Assembly (NCBI GenBank): GCA_019426215.1
Contig: CM033397.1
Coordinates: 28,584,480 to 28,648,479, forward strand
DNA from: Buddleja alternifolia
Lineage: Eukaryota > Streptophyta > Magnoliopsida > Lamiales > Scrophulariaceae
Direction of reading: 5' to 3'
DNA: 64,000 nt
This document shows positions 33,525 to 45,700 of this stretch, piece after piece (positions within the stretch are counted from its first letter, which is position 1; each line of letters starts with the position of its first letter). The notes under the pieces are model-generated. The model did not search any database. It worked only from the letters and a program-made list of their open reading frames with translations, and was not told the DNA's origin. The position numbers and the translations under genes were made by a program.

Positions 33525-34166
33525 TGTTGTGAATTTTGTGATTTGTGTTTACATAAATATAAATTACTTAAATAATTTCATAAAGTATGCTATTCGTACA
33601 TCATGATATAATACTATAAATCTTTGGAATAATACATATTAAACAACATAAAAACATAAAACAAGATACTGCACCGATGGAGAGTCACGCCACATGACGC
33701 TGTCCTAAAGCCATGATTGCCTCCCTACGTGCAGGTTCTGACGGCTGATCACGACTCTAAGATAAAACCCCATTAGCTCACAGCGGTGTCTCATCCTATG
33801 TGCACGACCACAAGGAGACGAGGAACCAATCCTTTAGTCACATTGCCAAAACACTCTTGTAGGGAGTAAATAAATCATCTCACAAAACTCTATATTAACT
33901 CTATATAAAAGTATAAGTTTAGGCCTCTTATATAGTGATGAATAACTAGGTTGTTACAATGAAATAATGACCCAAATAAATTGTGTAATAAAGTTATAAT
34001 AAAATGGTCATAAACACAAAGAAAGTGGGTCATAATGATATAAAATGTAACAACCCTACGCATATAAAGAGTCACAAAATATTATCAAATGAGGCCATAA
34101 ACTTCTATAAAATTAATAAGATGAAAATTAAGAAAAACAAGAAATTTTAAAGCTTAATTTCCAATA
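33525..34166 (-). repeat. 5' LTR of the minus-strand element
   Basis: A 642-bp partner of 21229-21870. On the minus strand a TATATAAG sequence is present and could serve as TATA box. Confidence 0.9.
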
Positions 34167-34171
34167 CTATT

Positions 34172-36194
34172 TATATTTGTCCTGCCTATAATGTTCATGA
34201 TGAGACATTTGTGCCTTCAGATCTTGCCTGGTGTCTCCTAACCGAGGACCATGCTGAGTCGGGTCGTAGGGTCGGGTGAGGTGAGCCAGTCCGTGCTCAA
34301 AAATAGGGGCCCATCTAGGCCCAGACCATTAGAAATACAAGTCCCTGTGGACAATAATTTGGACATAGGCTGGGCCAGTTTGAAGCAGGCTAGACCGGCC
34401 GGCTTAACACAATAGTTAGTTTTAATATATTTATGAAAACTCAACATACATAACTATAAGTTGAAATCTCATGCAATGCACGGGAAGCTGTCTAATTACA
34501 TGAGAAGTTCCTACTTACGTATGTATATATCGGAAAATTCTAACTCGTTACCGATTTGGCCAAACGCACTTGTGTTTCACCAAGAATTGTATTGTTTTTC
34601 TTCATCTGAATTTCATTTGTTTTGGCCTTTTGGGTTAGTTTTAGAAGCTCGCACTCTAAAAATAATCTCTAGTTTTCAGAATATACAGACAACTACGATT
34701 ATCCAAGTCAAGTGAAGTGTGTCTCAAAAGGGCAGGATTGACCCGACCCCTTTTGGCCCTTTTCATAAAGGGGCCAGGCCAGTTTGGCCCCTTTAGGCCT
34801 TTAGGGCCAATCTGGCCTAACTTTAGCAGGGGCAGATAGGCCCTTTTAAGTGCCAAAGGGGCCGGCCCTTTGGCATTTAATTAGCTCAATTTGACCTAAT
34901 CAATTTTATTTTCTTTATTTTTTTTTCTTTTTTGCTATTTATAATAATAATATTCTAATTACAATTTATTTAGGACCTACACTCAAAATTAGTTTATTTA
35001 TTTTTAAATCAATTAATATATATTGATCTTTTGCTTATATATGATGACTTGATTTTAAATAACATGTTTCTAATTGAAATAGTACTTGTTGTTTCACATT
35101 CTGGCTATTAGAGAAATATTTCCAATTTGTAGTGTTGTCTTATTTTCCTAATATCTTCATTTGACAACCGTGACATGACAGACCAGTTTCCTACCGATGA
35201 TGTTTGGTGGCTTCGGGAGTCCAACTCCTGGAGCCTATCCACCATACATAATATATTAACACAATAAAATATTTTTTTTATGGACCCCATAAATATTTTA
35301 ATACTGTTTGTGGCTGATATTTCTCAGGAGTTGGACCTCCCAAGAGCTACTAAGTATCACTCTCTCTTTAATAAGCTCAATTATACCTATAATGTATACA
35401 TTTAGCTAATGACGTTTTTTCAAATGGAGGATTTTGGCTTGTTTGCCGCTTCGATTATAATAATAAAATGGTGCATTGTAGGAAACAGGTGATACTTAGT
35501 AGCTTCCGAGAGTCCAACCCCAAGAAAATATCTGTCACAAACAGTATTAAAATATTTGTGGGGTCCACGAAAAATATATATATATTTTATTGTATTAATA
35601 CATTTTGTATGGTGGATAGGCTCCGGGAGTTGGACTCCTGGAGCCACCAAGTATCATGAGATAACAAATAGTAAAAAAGAATTTCGTTCTTCACTAGGAA
35701 TAGGATGAAGCATACAATCCTGTATATATATATGATTCAAAAACCATGTTTTAATTTATTAATTTTTCAATGCACTTTTCACCCTTGTAGTTTCCTTGTC
35801 ACAATGGCTGCAAAAATGTGCATCTCAAAGAAGGTGTGTTATATTGTATATGAATGTTTACACTCTGTGTGTGTGTGTGTGTTTATTTCAACTTTTGGAT
35901 TGAGTTTTGATGAATATTTTCTCTTTTCCTGTCAAAATCAGTGATGAAATTTGATGGAACTCTATATATATATAAAAAAGTACTTTTTTCCTACATTTTG
36001 ATTTAATTGAATTGAGATTAAATTTCATTCTCTGACTTGGTTTTTTCCAAGGTGCTCACTCTGACCATTTCTTTCTCCTTAATTTTCTAACTGTACATAC
36101 ATACGTACATACATATGTACAAATAATAAGCAAAAACCCAATTTTTTTAATTTTTCTTTCTAATTTTCTTATAATTTTTATGTTGATGATTCTC
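34172..36194. other. Intergenic with MITE-like repeats
   Basis: No gene is seen. Contains a GGGCC/GGCCC-rich patch (34725-34880), in which AAAGGGGCC-type motifs recur on both strands as in hAT subterminal arrays, and an inverted pair of small elements at 35203-35650. A CT/T-rich stretch at 36000-36190 precedes the sulfotransferase gene. Confidence 0.5.
35203..35650. repeat. Head-to-head pair of about 160-bp MITE copies forming a long inverted repeat
   Basis: Arm 35203-35360 and arm 35489-35650 are reverse complements at roughly 85 percent by eye, separated by 128 bp. Each arm itself has inverted ends (GTGGCTTCGGGAGTCCAACT against its relative AGTTGGACCTCCC). A transcript across it would form a hairpin of about 160 bp. 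Confidence 0.8.
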
Positions 36195-38979
36195 ATGGAG
36201 ATTTTGAGATGGAAGCCACAGGTACTTATCCAGCTTAATATGTTTAAAGTAATTTAATTTTTCATATGCTGAAGTATTTTAAAACTCAATCTCTTTTATC
36301 ATTTTCTTGCAAGAAAAGGTTACTAATTTAGTACAAATAATTATTTGCATGCAGGATCAATTGATAACAAAGGTACCTAAAAGGTCACCATTAATATTGA
36401 GAATGGTAGTCTTAATTTTCGCCATTTTCTGTGGATTATACATTTTTTCAATCTGTATGAAGCAAACTGATAAATTCAAAGAAACTAATCCTCCGAAGAT
36501 CCAAGTGATCAATCGAAGAAATCGACCTTGTGGAGATACTCGAATACAAGAATCAGACATCCCTTATGTCCATTTTCCTAAACCTGATATGTTTAACAGG
36601 TTAAAAACTTCTCTTTCTCTATTTTATGAATGACTTTATATTGACATAAATGATCATAACTCAAAGAGTTTCGGTTTTAGGCAGGAATGCGCGTGCAATC
36701 CGGTGCGATATTTTGTGATCGTATCGATGCAAAGATCGGGGAGTGGATGGTTTGAGACATTGCTAAATAGTCATATGAATTTGAGCTCAAATGGAGAGAT
36801 TTTCAGGGCACAAGATAGGAGGAAAAATGTTTCAACGATAGTGAAGACAATGGATAAAGTCTATAATCTTGATTGGTTTAGTAGTGCTTCCAAGAATGAG
36901 TGCTCTGCTGCTGTTGGTTTCAAATGGATGCTAAATCAGGTGAATATGACTCAGTAAAGCCAACTACTAATTTTTCGGTGTTTTTACACAATATGAGGTA
37001 TCGTGCATATGTTCTCAGCACCAAAAGTTCATATGGTCGATTGGAAAATGTTTCACTACATTCTCGATGTGACACTGGCTTTCCGTTGCATCAGCTCAAC
37101 AGTTGATGTAGTTAGAGAAAGAATTTTTTTTATTCGTCGGGTATAATAGCATTTTTCTCATACTTTTTTCAAACTTAAAGTATCTCTAATTGATGAAAAT
37201 GTTACTTATTGTGCAGAAAAATATTTTTCCAATTTTTAAAATGCATTTTACTACTATTTTCCCCTAGTTTTCTTGAATGTTTACTCTATTTCTATTATTC
37301 ATAAAGTAACTTTTGATCATCAAATTATTATACTATTGCACAAAATTATTGTTGCCAAATTTTCAATTAGTTCCAAGTCATGTTTCTAGTTCCCCTTAAT
37401 TTTCTTATTTGTTCCATATTATTGCGTTATTTTACCATGTAATAAATAATTTTAAATTATTATATATACAACATGTCGAACACAAAAATATCTTTCCCCA
37501 ACTTTCCTCAAATTTTCCACGTCATGCTATTTTTTATATTATATAGTATAACATATTATAAATATATGTTTGATAAATAGAATCTGATTCCTGTATGGTT
37601 ATGAAATGATTCATGTAAACATATCAAGTTTTACCTTTATTTGTATTCGCCTTCTCCAACTCAAATCATGGCTCCGTCCTTGCATGTAATAATGCTTTTA
37701 TTTCCCTGATTTATATCTAGCTTTTGGTACTATTTTGAAGGGATTGATGAAAAATCATGAAGAAATAGCAAAGTACTTCATGAGAAGAGGAGTGTCAATA
37801 ATATTTCTGTTCAGAAGAAATATTCTTAGAAGGATGATTTCATTGCTTGCTAATATATATGACATGGATGCCAAACTATTGAATGGAACCCATAAATCAC
37901 ATGTTCATTCACCACATGAGGTACTCTTCTCTCCCTTTGATTTTTCAACCGCGCAAGATATTTATGGTTTGCAACACATGTTACCATATTTATGGTTTGC
38001 AACACGTCCTTTTTTTTTTAAGAAAAATCGGTTGTTTGCAACACATGTCAAAAAGTGAAGTTATGACGTTACCATATGTGATATGTAGTTTTGACGAGTT
38101 ATTTCAAAGCCTAATATGTTGACATTCTTTTGGTCGGAATAGGCGGATTGATAGACTTTCCGTCTACATCTCAAATATTGACATTATCACACCTATATAA
38201 CGTAACAACTTAAATAAGTAGCCAATTGGATAGCAACTTCCCACAAGTCGTAAAGTCGTGCTCCTTCGCACAAGACCACCAAGTCCTGGGCACTGTGCAG
38301 CAGCAATTGCCCTCATGACGAAGGTCATAGCTGAAACGTGTCACTTGAGTTGTATGGTTTAAACATATGAATCACATTTTTGCTCATAATTGTAACTTTT
38401 AGCACAACAACACATGTTGGATCCTACAATCCCCGTTTCTAGAAAGGTTATGCGCATAATCTTTCATTGGAAGGGGACAGGGGGAGATTGTTTTTCATCA
38501 AAATAGAGAGAGAAAAAAAAGCCTTGGATTCTTCTTGTAATACGTAGTTCTTGTGATGCAGGCTCAAATACTTGCGACATATAAGCCAACTCTCAACGTC
38601 ACAACACTCTTATCGGATTTGAAGATAGCTGATGATGAGGTAGCAAAAGCTCTCGAATACTTCAAAAACACGCGGCATATTGTGCTATACTACGAAGATA
38701 TACTTACAAATCGCACTGTAAGATAAGTAGTATCCATAACTTCTTGATTCTGTCAAACTTATGCGCCTTCCGATTTTATTTTTTGTAATTTGTTAATTTT
38801 TGCAGAAATTAGTAGATGTACAAGAATTTTTGAAGTTGCCACGACAAAATCTTACAAGCCTTCAGGTAAAGATACACAGAGGCCCTCTGTATCAACATAT
38901 AGGCAACTGGGATGATGTCAAGAAAACACTCAGAGGAACTTTATATGAAACTTTCATCAATACAGACTACAAACTGTAA
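36195..38979 (+). CDS. Membrane-anchored sulfotransferase-like P-loop protein (NodH-type), 346 aa, six exons
   Basis: Exons 36195-36221, 36355-36599, 36681-36939, 37741-37920, 38562-38717 and 38806-38979 join in frame with GT-AG introns to a 346-residue protein. A membrane anchor (about 22-44, LILRMVVLIFAIFCGLYIF) near the N-terminus predicts a type II Golgi-type protein. QRSGSGW at 108-114 is the 5'-phosphosulfate-binding loop for PAPS, and FLFRRNILRRMIS (199-211) fits the 3'-phosphate-binding region. SGEIF-type (NGEIF) and KSHVHSP stretches and the end DYKL fit the plant family called nodulation-protein-H-related. The acceptor is unknown. The 9-codon first exon is the least certain part; an alternative start at ATG 36349 lies on the acceptor side. 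The gene is convergent with the metallophosphoesterase gene, 467 bp away. Confidence 0.85.
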
Positions 38980-39446
38980 TATCCATGACAGTGCAATTAA
39001 AGTCGAATTGCCCTCGTCTCTCTGTAATTTTTGTCACTCAAAATATTCAGAACTTTTGAAACTATTAGAATCCCAAAATACCCTTCAGAAAGTTCCCATT
39101 TTTAGCTCCATTGGAAGTCTTCAAGTTCCAATATAATCAATCTATTTATCTTGCATAAATCTCTTCATACGAAAGAGTGTGACTGTGCTGAAACTCAGAG
39201 CCTTAAAAGTAACCTCGTGGCCTTTATAACAACATATCCAGGCATCAATGAATCAATTCAAGAGCAGGAGACAGTAAACAAGAGTAGAATACTGAATCAA
39301 ATATTTTCTTTTGTGTTTTTATCATTATATCTTTTTACTTCTTTAGATTTTACAGATACTTTGTACATCTCCCTACCCTATTTTCCTTCAGTTTTGTGTA
39401 ACAGCTTCTCAGCCTTCGTTAAATGTTACAAATCAAATTCGCAAGA

Positions 39447-39739
39447 TCAATGAGTTACTGATCCATTAACAGAAGCAAATTCAGGTTTTGCTGTTCGTTC
39501 AATAACAAATTGGTCAACGATTTTTACAGAGTTAATAGGATCCTGTTGAGATGAAGCCGATCGCCATTTGCTTGGAAATTTTCTTTGGTAGCTAAGATTT
39601 TGTGCCTGTTTCGATTCGCCTTCCCAACTTGGATCCACCTGCCACTTCTTTGGAACCTTCACAAGAAATACATTATGAAAAGCTTAGCATCAAGATGAAT
39701 AACAAAAAGGAAGAACAATGAATAAACGTGATAACCAAC

Positions 39740-39770
<31 letters not shown>

Positions 39771-42700
39771 AAAAAAAACTTATTGAGCATTTACAATGAG
39801 CCCCCTAACATTTTGTAAATTACCAAAACACCCCCCATCACAACTCGAAAGATTCTGACAACTCAAAATATAGAGGGTGGAATTGTGATATGCTTTTATA
39901 GGGGTGAAGTAATAATATGTTTTTACTGACAGAGAGTTTTAGGATGGGATGGGAAAGTTGAAAGGCCTTCAAACTAGTAATATAATCGTGAAAAAAGAAC
40001 GGCCTTTATTGGGTGAAGAATTCTTACCTTATCAACCGCAAGGGTGAAAATTTCAAGGTCGCCCTTCCGGTCTATATGAAACCGTGTAAAAGACTTGTAG
40101 TTAGCAATACGGAGTGACGAGAAGGCTTCATCGAAGTGTATATGAAGCCAATTGATGCAGATATAAAGGTAGCTTCCAAAAACCAATGACACGATTGGCG
40201 TTGAGAAGACCCAATAGTAAAGGAAGACAGAAGCATAATATATTGCTGCCCCTCCTCGAGAAAGTGAATCCATCCCATTCTTGCAGATATTATTCCTTGA
40301 CACAGCCATTACCTGAAAATTTGTATGCATCGTGATGAGAGGAGAACACGGAGATGACATTAGGAGAGAGAGGAGAATAGTCATGTACTCCATATCCCAA
40401 GTTTATTACTTCTATATGTTATTTAGACGTCCCAACATAAGTCTTCATTTCTCAAATTGAAAACCTCCCCACTTAAAGTAAGGGATAATTACATACCCCT
40501 CACTTATTGGGTAATTATCAAGAGTTCACCTATGCTTTTGCAAATTAACAAGACATTCCCTGTCGGCTCATGACAACTTGAAAAACAGATGGAAAAAATA
40601 TAATCTGTTTTTACCGACTGGGGTCAAATTGTAGTATGTTTTTAACTGACTGATAAATTGTGGTAATTTCTCAAACCTCTAAGTGTTTTTCGTAATTAGG
40701 GACTCGCACATGTGGTGTCTATGTAATCTACCCTTAAAGTAATGATGCACAACCGCATAATACTATGCTGGGTAATACTATGGTGCACCAGAAGTATTAC
40801 TACTTGTGTCTATCTATATCACACCAAGGTGTAGTATGTGTGGACCACATACACTTGTGTGAAAGAGATAGACACACAAGTGTGTACCATAAAATTTCCC
40901 ATGCACAATCATAACTCTCAACCACTATTTCTGATGGCAATATTGGTAAGAGATTCAAAACTTCTATTCTTTTCAACTTTTATTTAAAACATCGCAGCGA
41001 GTCAAATGGGATACGTAATATTTGGACTAAGGGTGCAGCAATCATACCTCAGGAACATCAAAAGCGGACATGAGATATTTGATGCATGCTGGATAGAGAC
41101 CAAATGTCCATTGTTCAATACGTGCCCGTAGGCCAGTCGGATCGGGAAAATGCTCGCTCTCCACAGATCGATACCATTCATATAGAGTGTGATAACCTGA
41201 GATATTATCAGTCAATTTTGTCAAAACCAGAAAATGATACCACGAAAATCAATATTCTTGTGCAATAACCTTGGGAAAATACGCTCTATCCGAACCAAAA
41301 AAATATGGCAGCATAGACAATAAATGAGGTCAGGAATCTCCTATAGAAGGGCACTCCTAATTAGGGGTTCTTTGCACCTTTCCTAAACAGGGTAGCAATA
41401 TTTATGCTACAAAAGGAAGACAATTACTGCAAAATATTCCGACAAGAGAAGTTAAAATAACCCAGGAATGATTACATCTAGGCATATCATGGTTCATGAA
41501 GATCTATAATGCATGTGTAGACAGTCAGATTTGATATATGGCTAACAGAATGACAAACGGACAGCTACAAATTACACAAAACATAACAAAAGGAAAAAGT
41601 ACATATTCATTTATTACTTGGGAGAAACATAATAGTATTCCAACTAACGGTAACAATCACCTGAGGTGCCCAACAATTTGTGTCTGATGCATGTCTCGAT
41701 ACCCAGCTCCAACAGCAGCATTAAAATCAAGGCAGCAGAGAGGTGTGCAGAAACATGCAGAATGCCGATTATCACTCTTCTCTTTCGAGATACTTTTGAA
41801 GGCACAAAGGTGATAGCAGTAACTAACAGAAAGAAAGCACCGGCTGAGGATACATAGGATTGTCCAAGCATATACATGAAAGAATCCCATGCTGTGCCAA
41901 AGAAGCTCTTTAAGTGACCAGAAAATGTATCATCCTGTAAGATGTGATCTAGTTTACACTAGAAGAAGAGAGAAATAAACTAGTCAACTTTCTCTAGACT
42001 TCAAGTTAAAAAAATTAATAAGTTGATTGTTTGATCAAATTACAACTTATCCATGGAAAAATAGCAGAAAAGTTTTTTACCTGTGGAAACATAGAAAATG
42101 CCAAGACGAAATATATAATGCCGCCAATGAAATCAAACTGCCAATTTTTCTTCCGAAACTTCAAAATATTTCCTAAAGCAATCTGCAGCAAAATCATTAA
42201 AACATTTAGCATCAAGTATGATCGGAAATGAGGCTCATGAAATGCTACCCACTTGATCAGTATCCAAAGTGAGCTCGTAAAACCGTTGGATTACAAATAA
42301 TGATGCACATCCTACAGCTCTCAAACCGACAAGGGTGTGGGTAGCATTAAACTAACCCGGAAATGATAACATTTGACAAGTAGTTGTGCTAATATACGAA
42401 TTATATACCCTGCTTGAGTCTTCAAAAGACGGATAAGATGCCTTGCTTTCATAAGACGTCCCATATAAACTGTTGAAATTACTGAAGACGTGAGTGGGAT
42501 GCAAAAAAGCCCCACCACAACCATTCACGAGCAGATGTTGTACGTATACAGGCTTCTCTGGGAGTACCACATATGAATGACGCATGTAATGATGCAAGTC
42601 CCCAGCCATTCGGAGCTTACATCTCCCTTTCAAATGATCACGTATCAGATGTGATACGTTTTTCCCAGTCACATCATTCCAGTACCAATCAAGAAGCCAA

Positions 42701-45700
42701 TTAGGTTCATGGGTCATGATGATCACTGAATCATACTCCCCTACCTGGAAATACATAGATAAAAAAAAAAAAAAAAACCCTATATTCATTCATGCACAAA
42801 TTTGAAAAGAGAGAACAAAGAAAAGAAAGTGGAGATGTGAACAAAAAGTAAAGAACAATATGAACAGCACCCAAAAGCAAATACTTATACTACTTTAATT
42901 ATCTATACTATCATGACAAATATCAGTGATAAAATCCATCTTCAAAGATATGTAAAAAATGACTAGAGAATGACAGTAGCTATTTATTTTTGTTCATGGT
43001 CAACAACGAACTAGTTAAGGAAATTAAGGGGCAGAAACAGAGTCAAGGGGTTGCATATGGACTTGATATCTGGAGACCTACCCACCCATCTTCTAGGATG
43101 CTACATCTAGTATCATCTCTATGATATTTATTAAGGTGGACCTCCACTTTTCTTTCAATGAACTTCGGAGTCATGATACTAAGCTTATTATACACTTTAC
43201 AACTCATTATTACAATGCATTACCATCATTTGGTTATACTATTTATTAAATGTGAGGGTGCTAGAGTATCTCCCTTGATAAATTTTTTAGGGAAAATTAC
43301 AAAAAACTCCCGAACTTATGGGCTAAACACAGCCATCTCCACCGAATTTGAGGAATTACTTCCACCTCCCTAAATTTAATATCCAACTTACATTTGAGGT
43401 CCTTTTTGTACGGAAATTGATGACGTCATCATCAAATTTTTATAAAAATCCAACCCTGGGGTTAACTTTTGTGATTGTTGACTATTTTTTCGGACCAGCC
43501 TGCCCTTTAGATGTGAGGAGCTGGATGCTATCTTTTTCAAATTCAAGGAGGTGGTTGTAATTAGTTTAATAAAATATTTAAAAATTCTAATATAACACAA
43601 AAATAATATATTTTTTAACAGAAAAATTACAAAATAATATATATTTTCTGATATATATACATATATATTTTACTGTTCATATATGCATATATATATATAA
43701 AAAAAAAAATTACCGCTCATCTTCTTCACCAGAAGAGAAGAAGATGAACGGGGCCTTCTTCCCAGAAATGGGGGTCTCAATTTCACAGAGCCCCCTCCCC
43801 CAAACTTTGAATTCAATTTGTGATATAAACTAAATTTCAGAAATGAATCTTCTAAATTTCAATTTATATACATAATATATCTATATATATACACACATAT
43901 ATGTAAATATATATATATACATACACCCAACTGTTCATCGTCTTCACAGATGTGAAGACGATGAACAGGGACTCCCAAATCCACCCCCCCCCCCCACACA
44001 CACATAATAACACACACCAGTGTTAGTGTGTGTGTGTTGAGTACTGCGCAAAGCCGCACGAGGGGGTCGGAGGGGGTGGCGGTGCGAGGTGGTCGAAGGG
44101 GAGTTGGGTTGCAGGTTTGAAGAAGGAAGAAGATGAACAAAAAAGAAATTATTTTTCCTTTTCTTTATATATATAATTTTGTATATATAAAAAAACATAT
44201 GTACATTTATAAAAAATAAAGTATTGGCTTTTAATTTTAATTTTTGCTCAAAGGGTACAAGTGTCTTTTGCAAAATTTTAGATTTTTTCTTTCTTCTATT
44301 TTTTTTTTTGTCTATTTTACTTAAGGGCAAAACGGACATTTCATCAATTTTTTCTACCTTACATTGGACAACCTCATTTTAGGGAGGTGGAAGTAATTAT
44401 TCAAATTCGGTGGATGTGGCTGTATTTAGCCCATAAGTTAGGGAGTTTTTTGTAATTTTCCCTATTTTTTATGTATTGACCAAATTAACTTCATTTGAAA
44501 ATACAAGTGACATGGTAGTTTGTCATCTCTTTTCCCACTTTGTCACGTTTTTCCATTTTTCCCTTGCCCATTTTTTCTCCATCCATACTATTTCTGCTTC
44601 TATATCTCTCTCCAATCCTGTTTGTCAACCTAATTACGTAATATAATGAATCATAAATACGTTGAATTAATTTAAAAACATTTTTGTTTCTATATATTAA
44701 AAAACTAAGCAAACACCTCAAATAGGCACCATAGCTAGTTAACCATAAAATATCCAAGTCATTTCATTACTAAAATGTATACAGACACCTAAAATCTGAT
44801 CTAGCTTCACTTCTAAACCAATAAAGCGCCCCAAGTCAGTTCAACCATTTCCGCGACTGACTTGTAATACCCAATGCAGCTTACCACAGCTTTCTTGATG
44901 ACATTTAAATATGTTTTGCTAGGAGTTCTCACTTATTACAGTTACTTCGCATTAATTTATTAACCAATTCAATTTTTATTTATTTTGTACGGGACATTTT
45001 TTTCGTGTATTCCAGTAAAAGGACAACGAAAATCACTTGTCTGGTCCAAACTCCTTAAAACCTCAACTCCTCAAGAGGTAAAAGCATTCTCAGCTAACAA
45101 GGTCAGAGCACCCACTTAAGTTGTGTGATTGTTAATGAACTATTTACTTCTTGTCTTCAAAACAGTAAGGCTTTGTTTGGATGTGTTTTCATTTCATTTT
45201 CAACCGTCATTTTCGAAAATATATGGGGGAATGAGTTTTTTTATTTTTGTGTGAGAAAAGTGAAAAAAGTAGGTGTGTTTGGTTGTATTTTAAAAATGGT
45301 TGAAATTGGTGATTATGATGTGTGAAATGATTGAAAAGTAATGATTAGATGAATAGTGTTGGATTTAAAAATTTAAAAGAGAGAAGAGAGAAATGTTTAA
45401 AAAATTGAAGGGAGATGAGAGAGAAAAGTGATAAAAAGAAATTGTGAAATGAGTGATGTGAAATGTAATTTTAAAGAAAGGATTGAAATTTATTGGGAAC
45501 GTAAAAATGAGAATGAAAATGAGAATATTTTCAGTTAAAAACAGTGTAAAGTGTGTATTTTCATTTTCAGATGAAAATGGAAATGGAAAAAGCAGTTTGA
45601 AAACACAAACAAACAAGGCCTAAGAATTTGGTAACGTTGAAATGCAACTTTATATACTTTAATCAAATCGATGGTAAAATTTTCCTACTTTCATGATCCC

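Larger units (their letters stand above)
21229..34166 (-). mobile_element. LTR retroelement without recognisable pol, interrupted by a CACTA element
   Basis: LTRs of 642 bp at 21229-21870 and 33525-34166 are direct repeats with about 9 visible differences. CTATT flanks the whole (21224-21228 and 34167-34171), a 5-bp target duplication. Orientation is minus: the left LTR adjoins CCCCCACAAGAT, the complement of a polypurine tract, and the primer-site region lies left of the right LTR. Without the 8.2-kb CACTA insert it would be about 4.75 kb. The remaining interior (21871-24733, 32920-33524) shows no protease, integrase or reverse transcriptase. Its LTR and about 500 bp of 3' sequence are related to the Copia element at 52618-59322, so it may be a non-autonomous partner. 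Confidence 0.85.

Noticed and set aside
36349..36351. ATG 36349 as the start of the sulfotransferase
   Set aside because: It sits in GCATGCAG, a good splice acceptor, and an upstream 9-codon exon with a GT donor joins in frame. It is kept only as an alternative.
41644..41890. Overlapping minus-strand frames at 41644-41877 and 41657-41890 as separate genes
   Set aside because: One is exon 12 of the metallophosphoesterase read past its donor; the other is its shadow.
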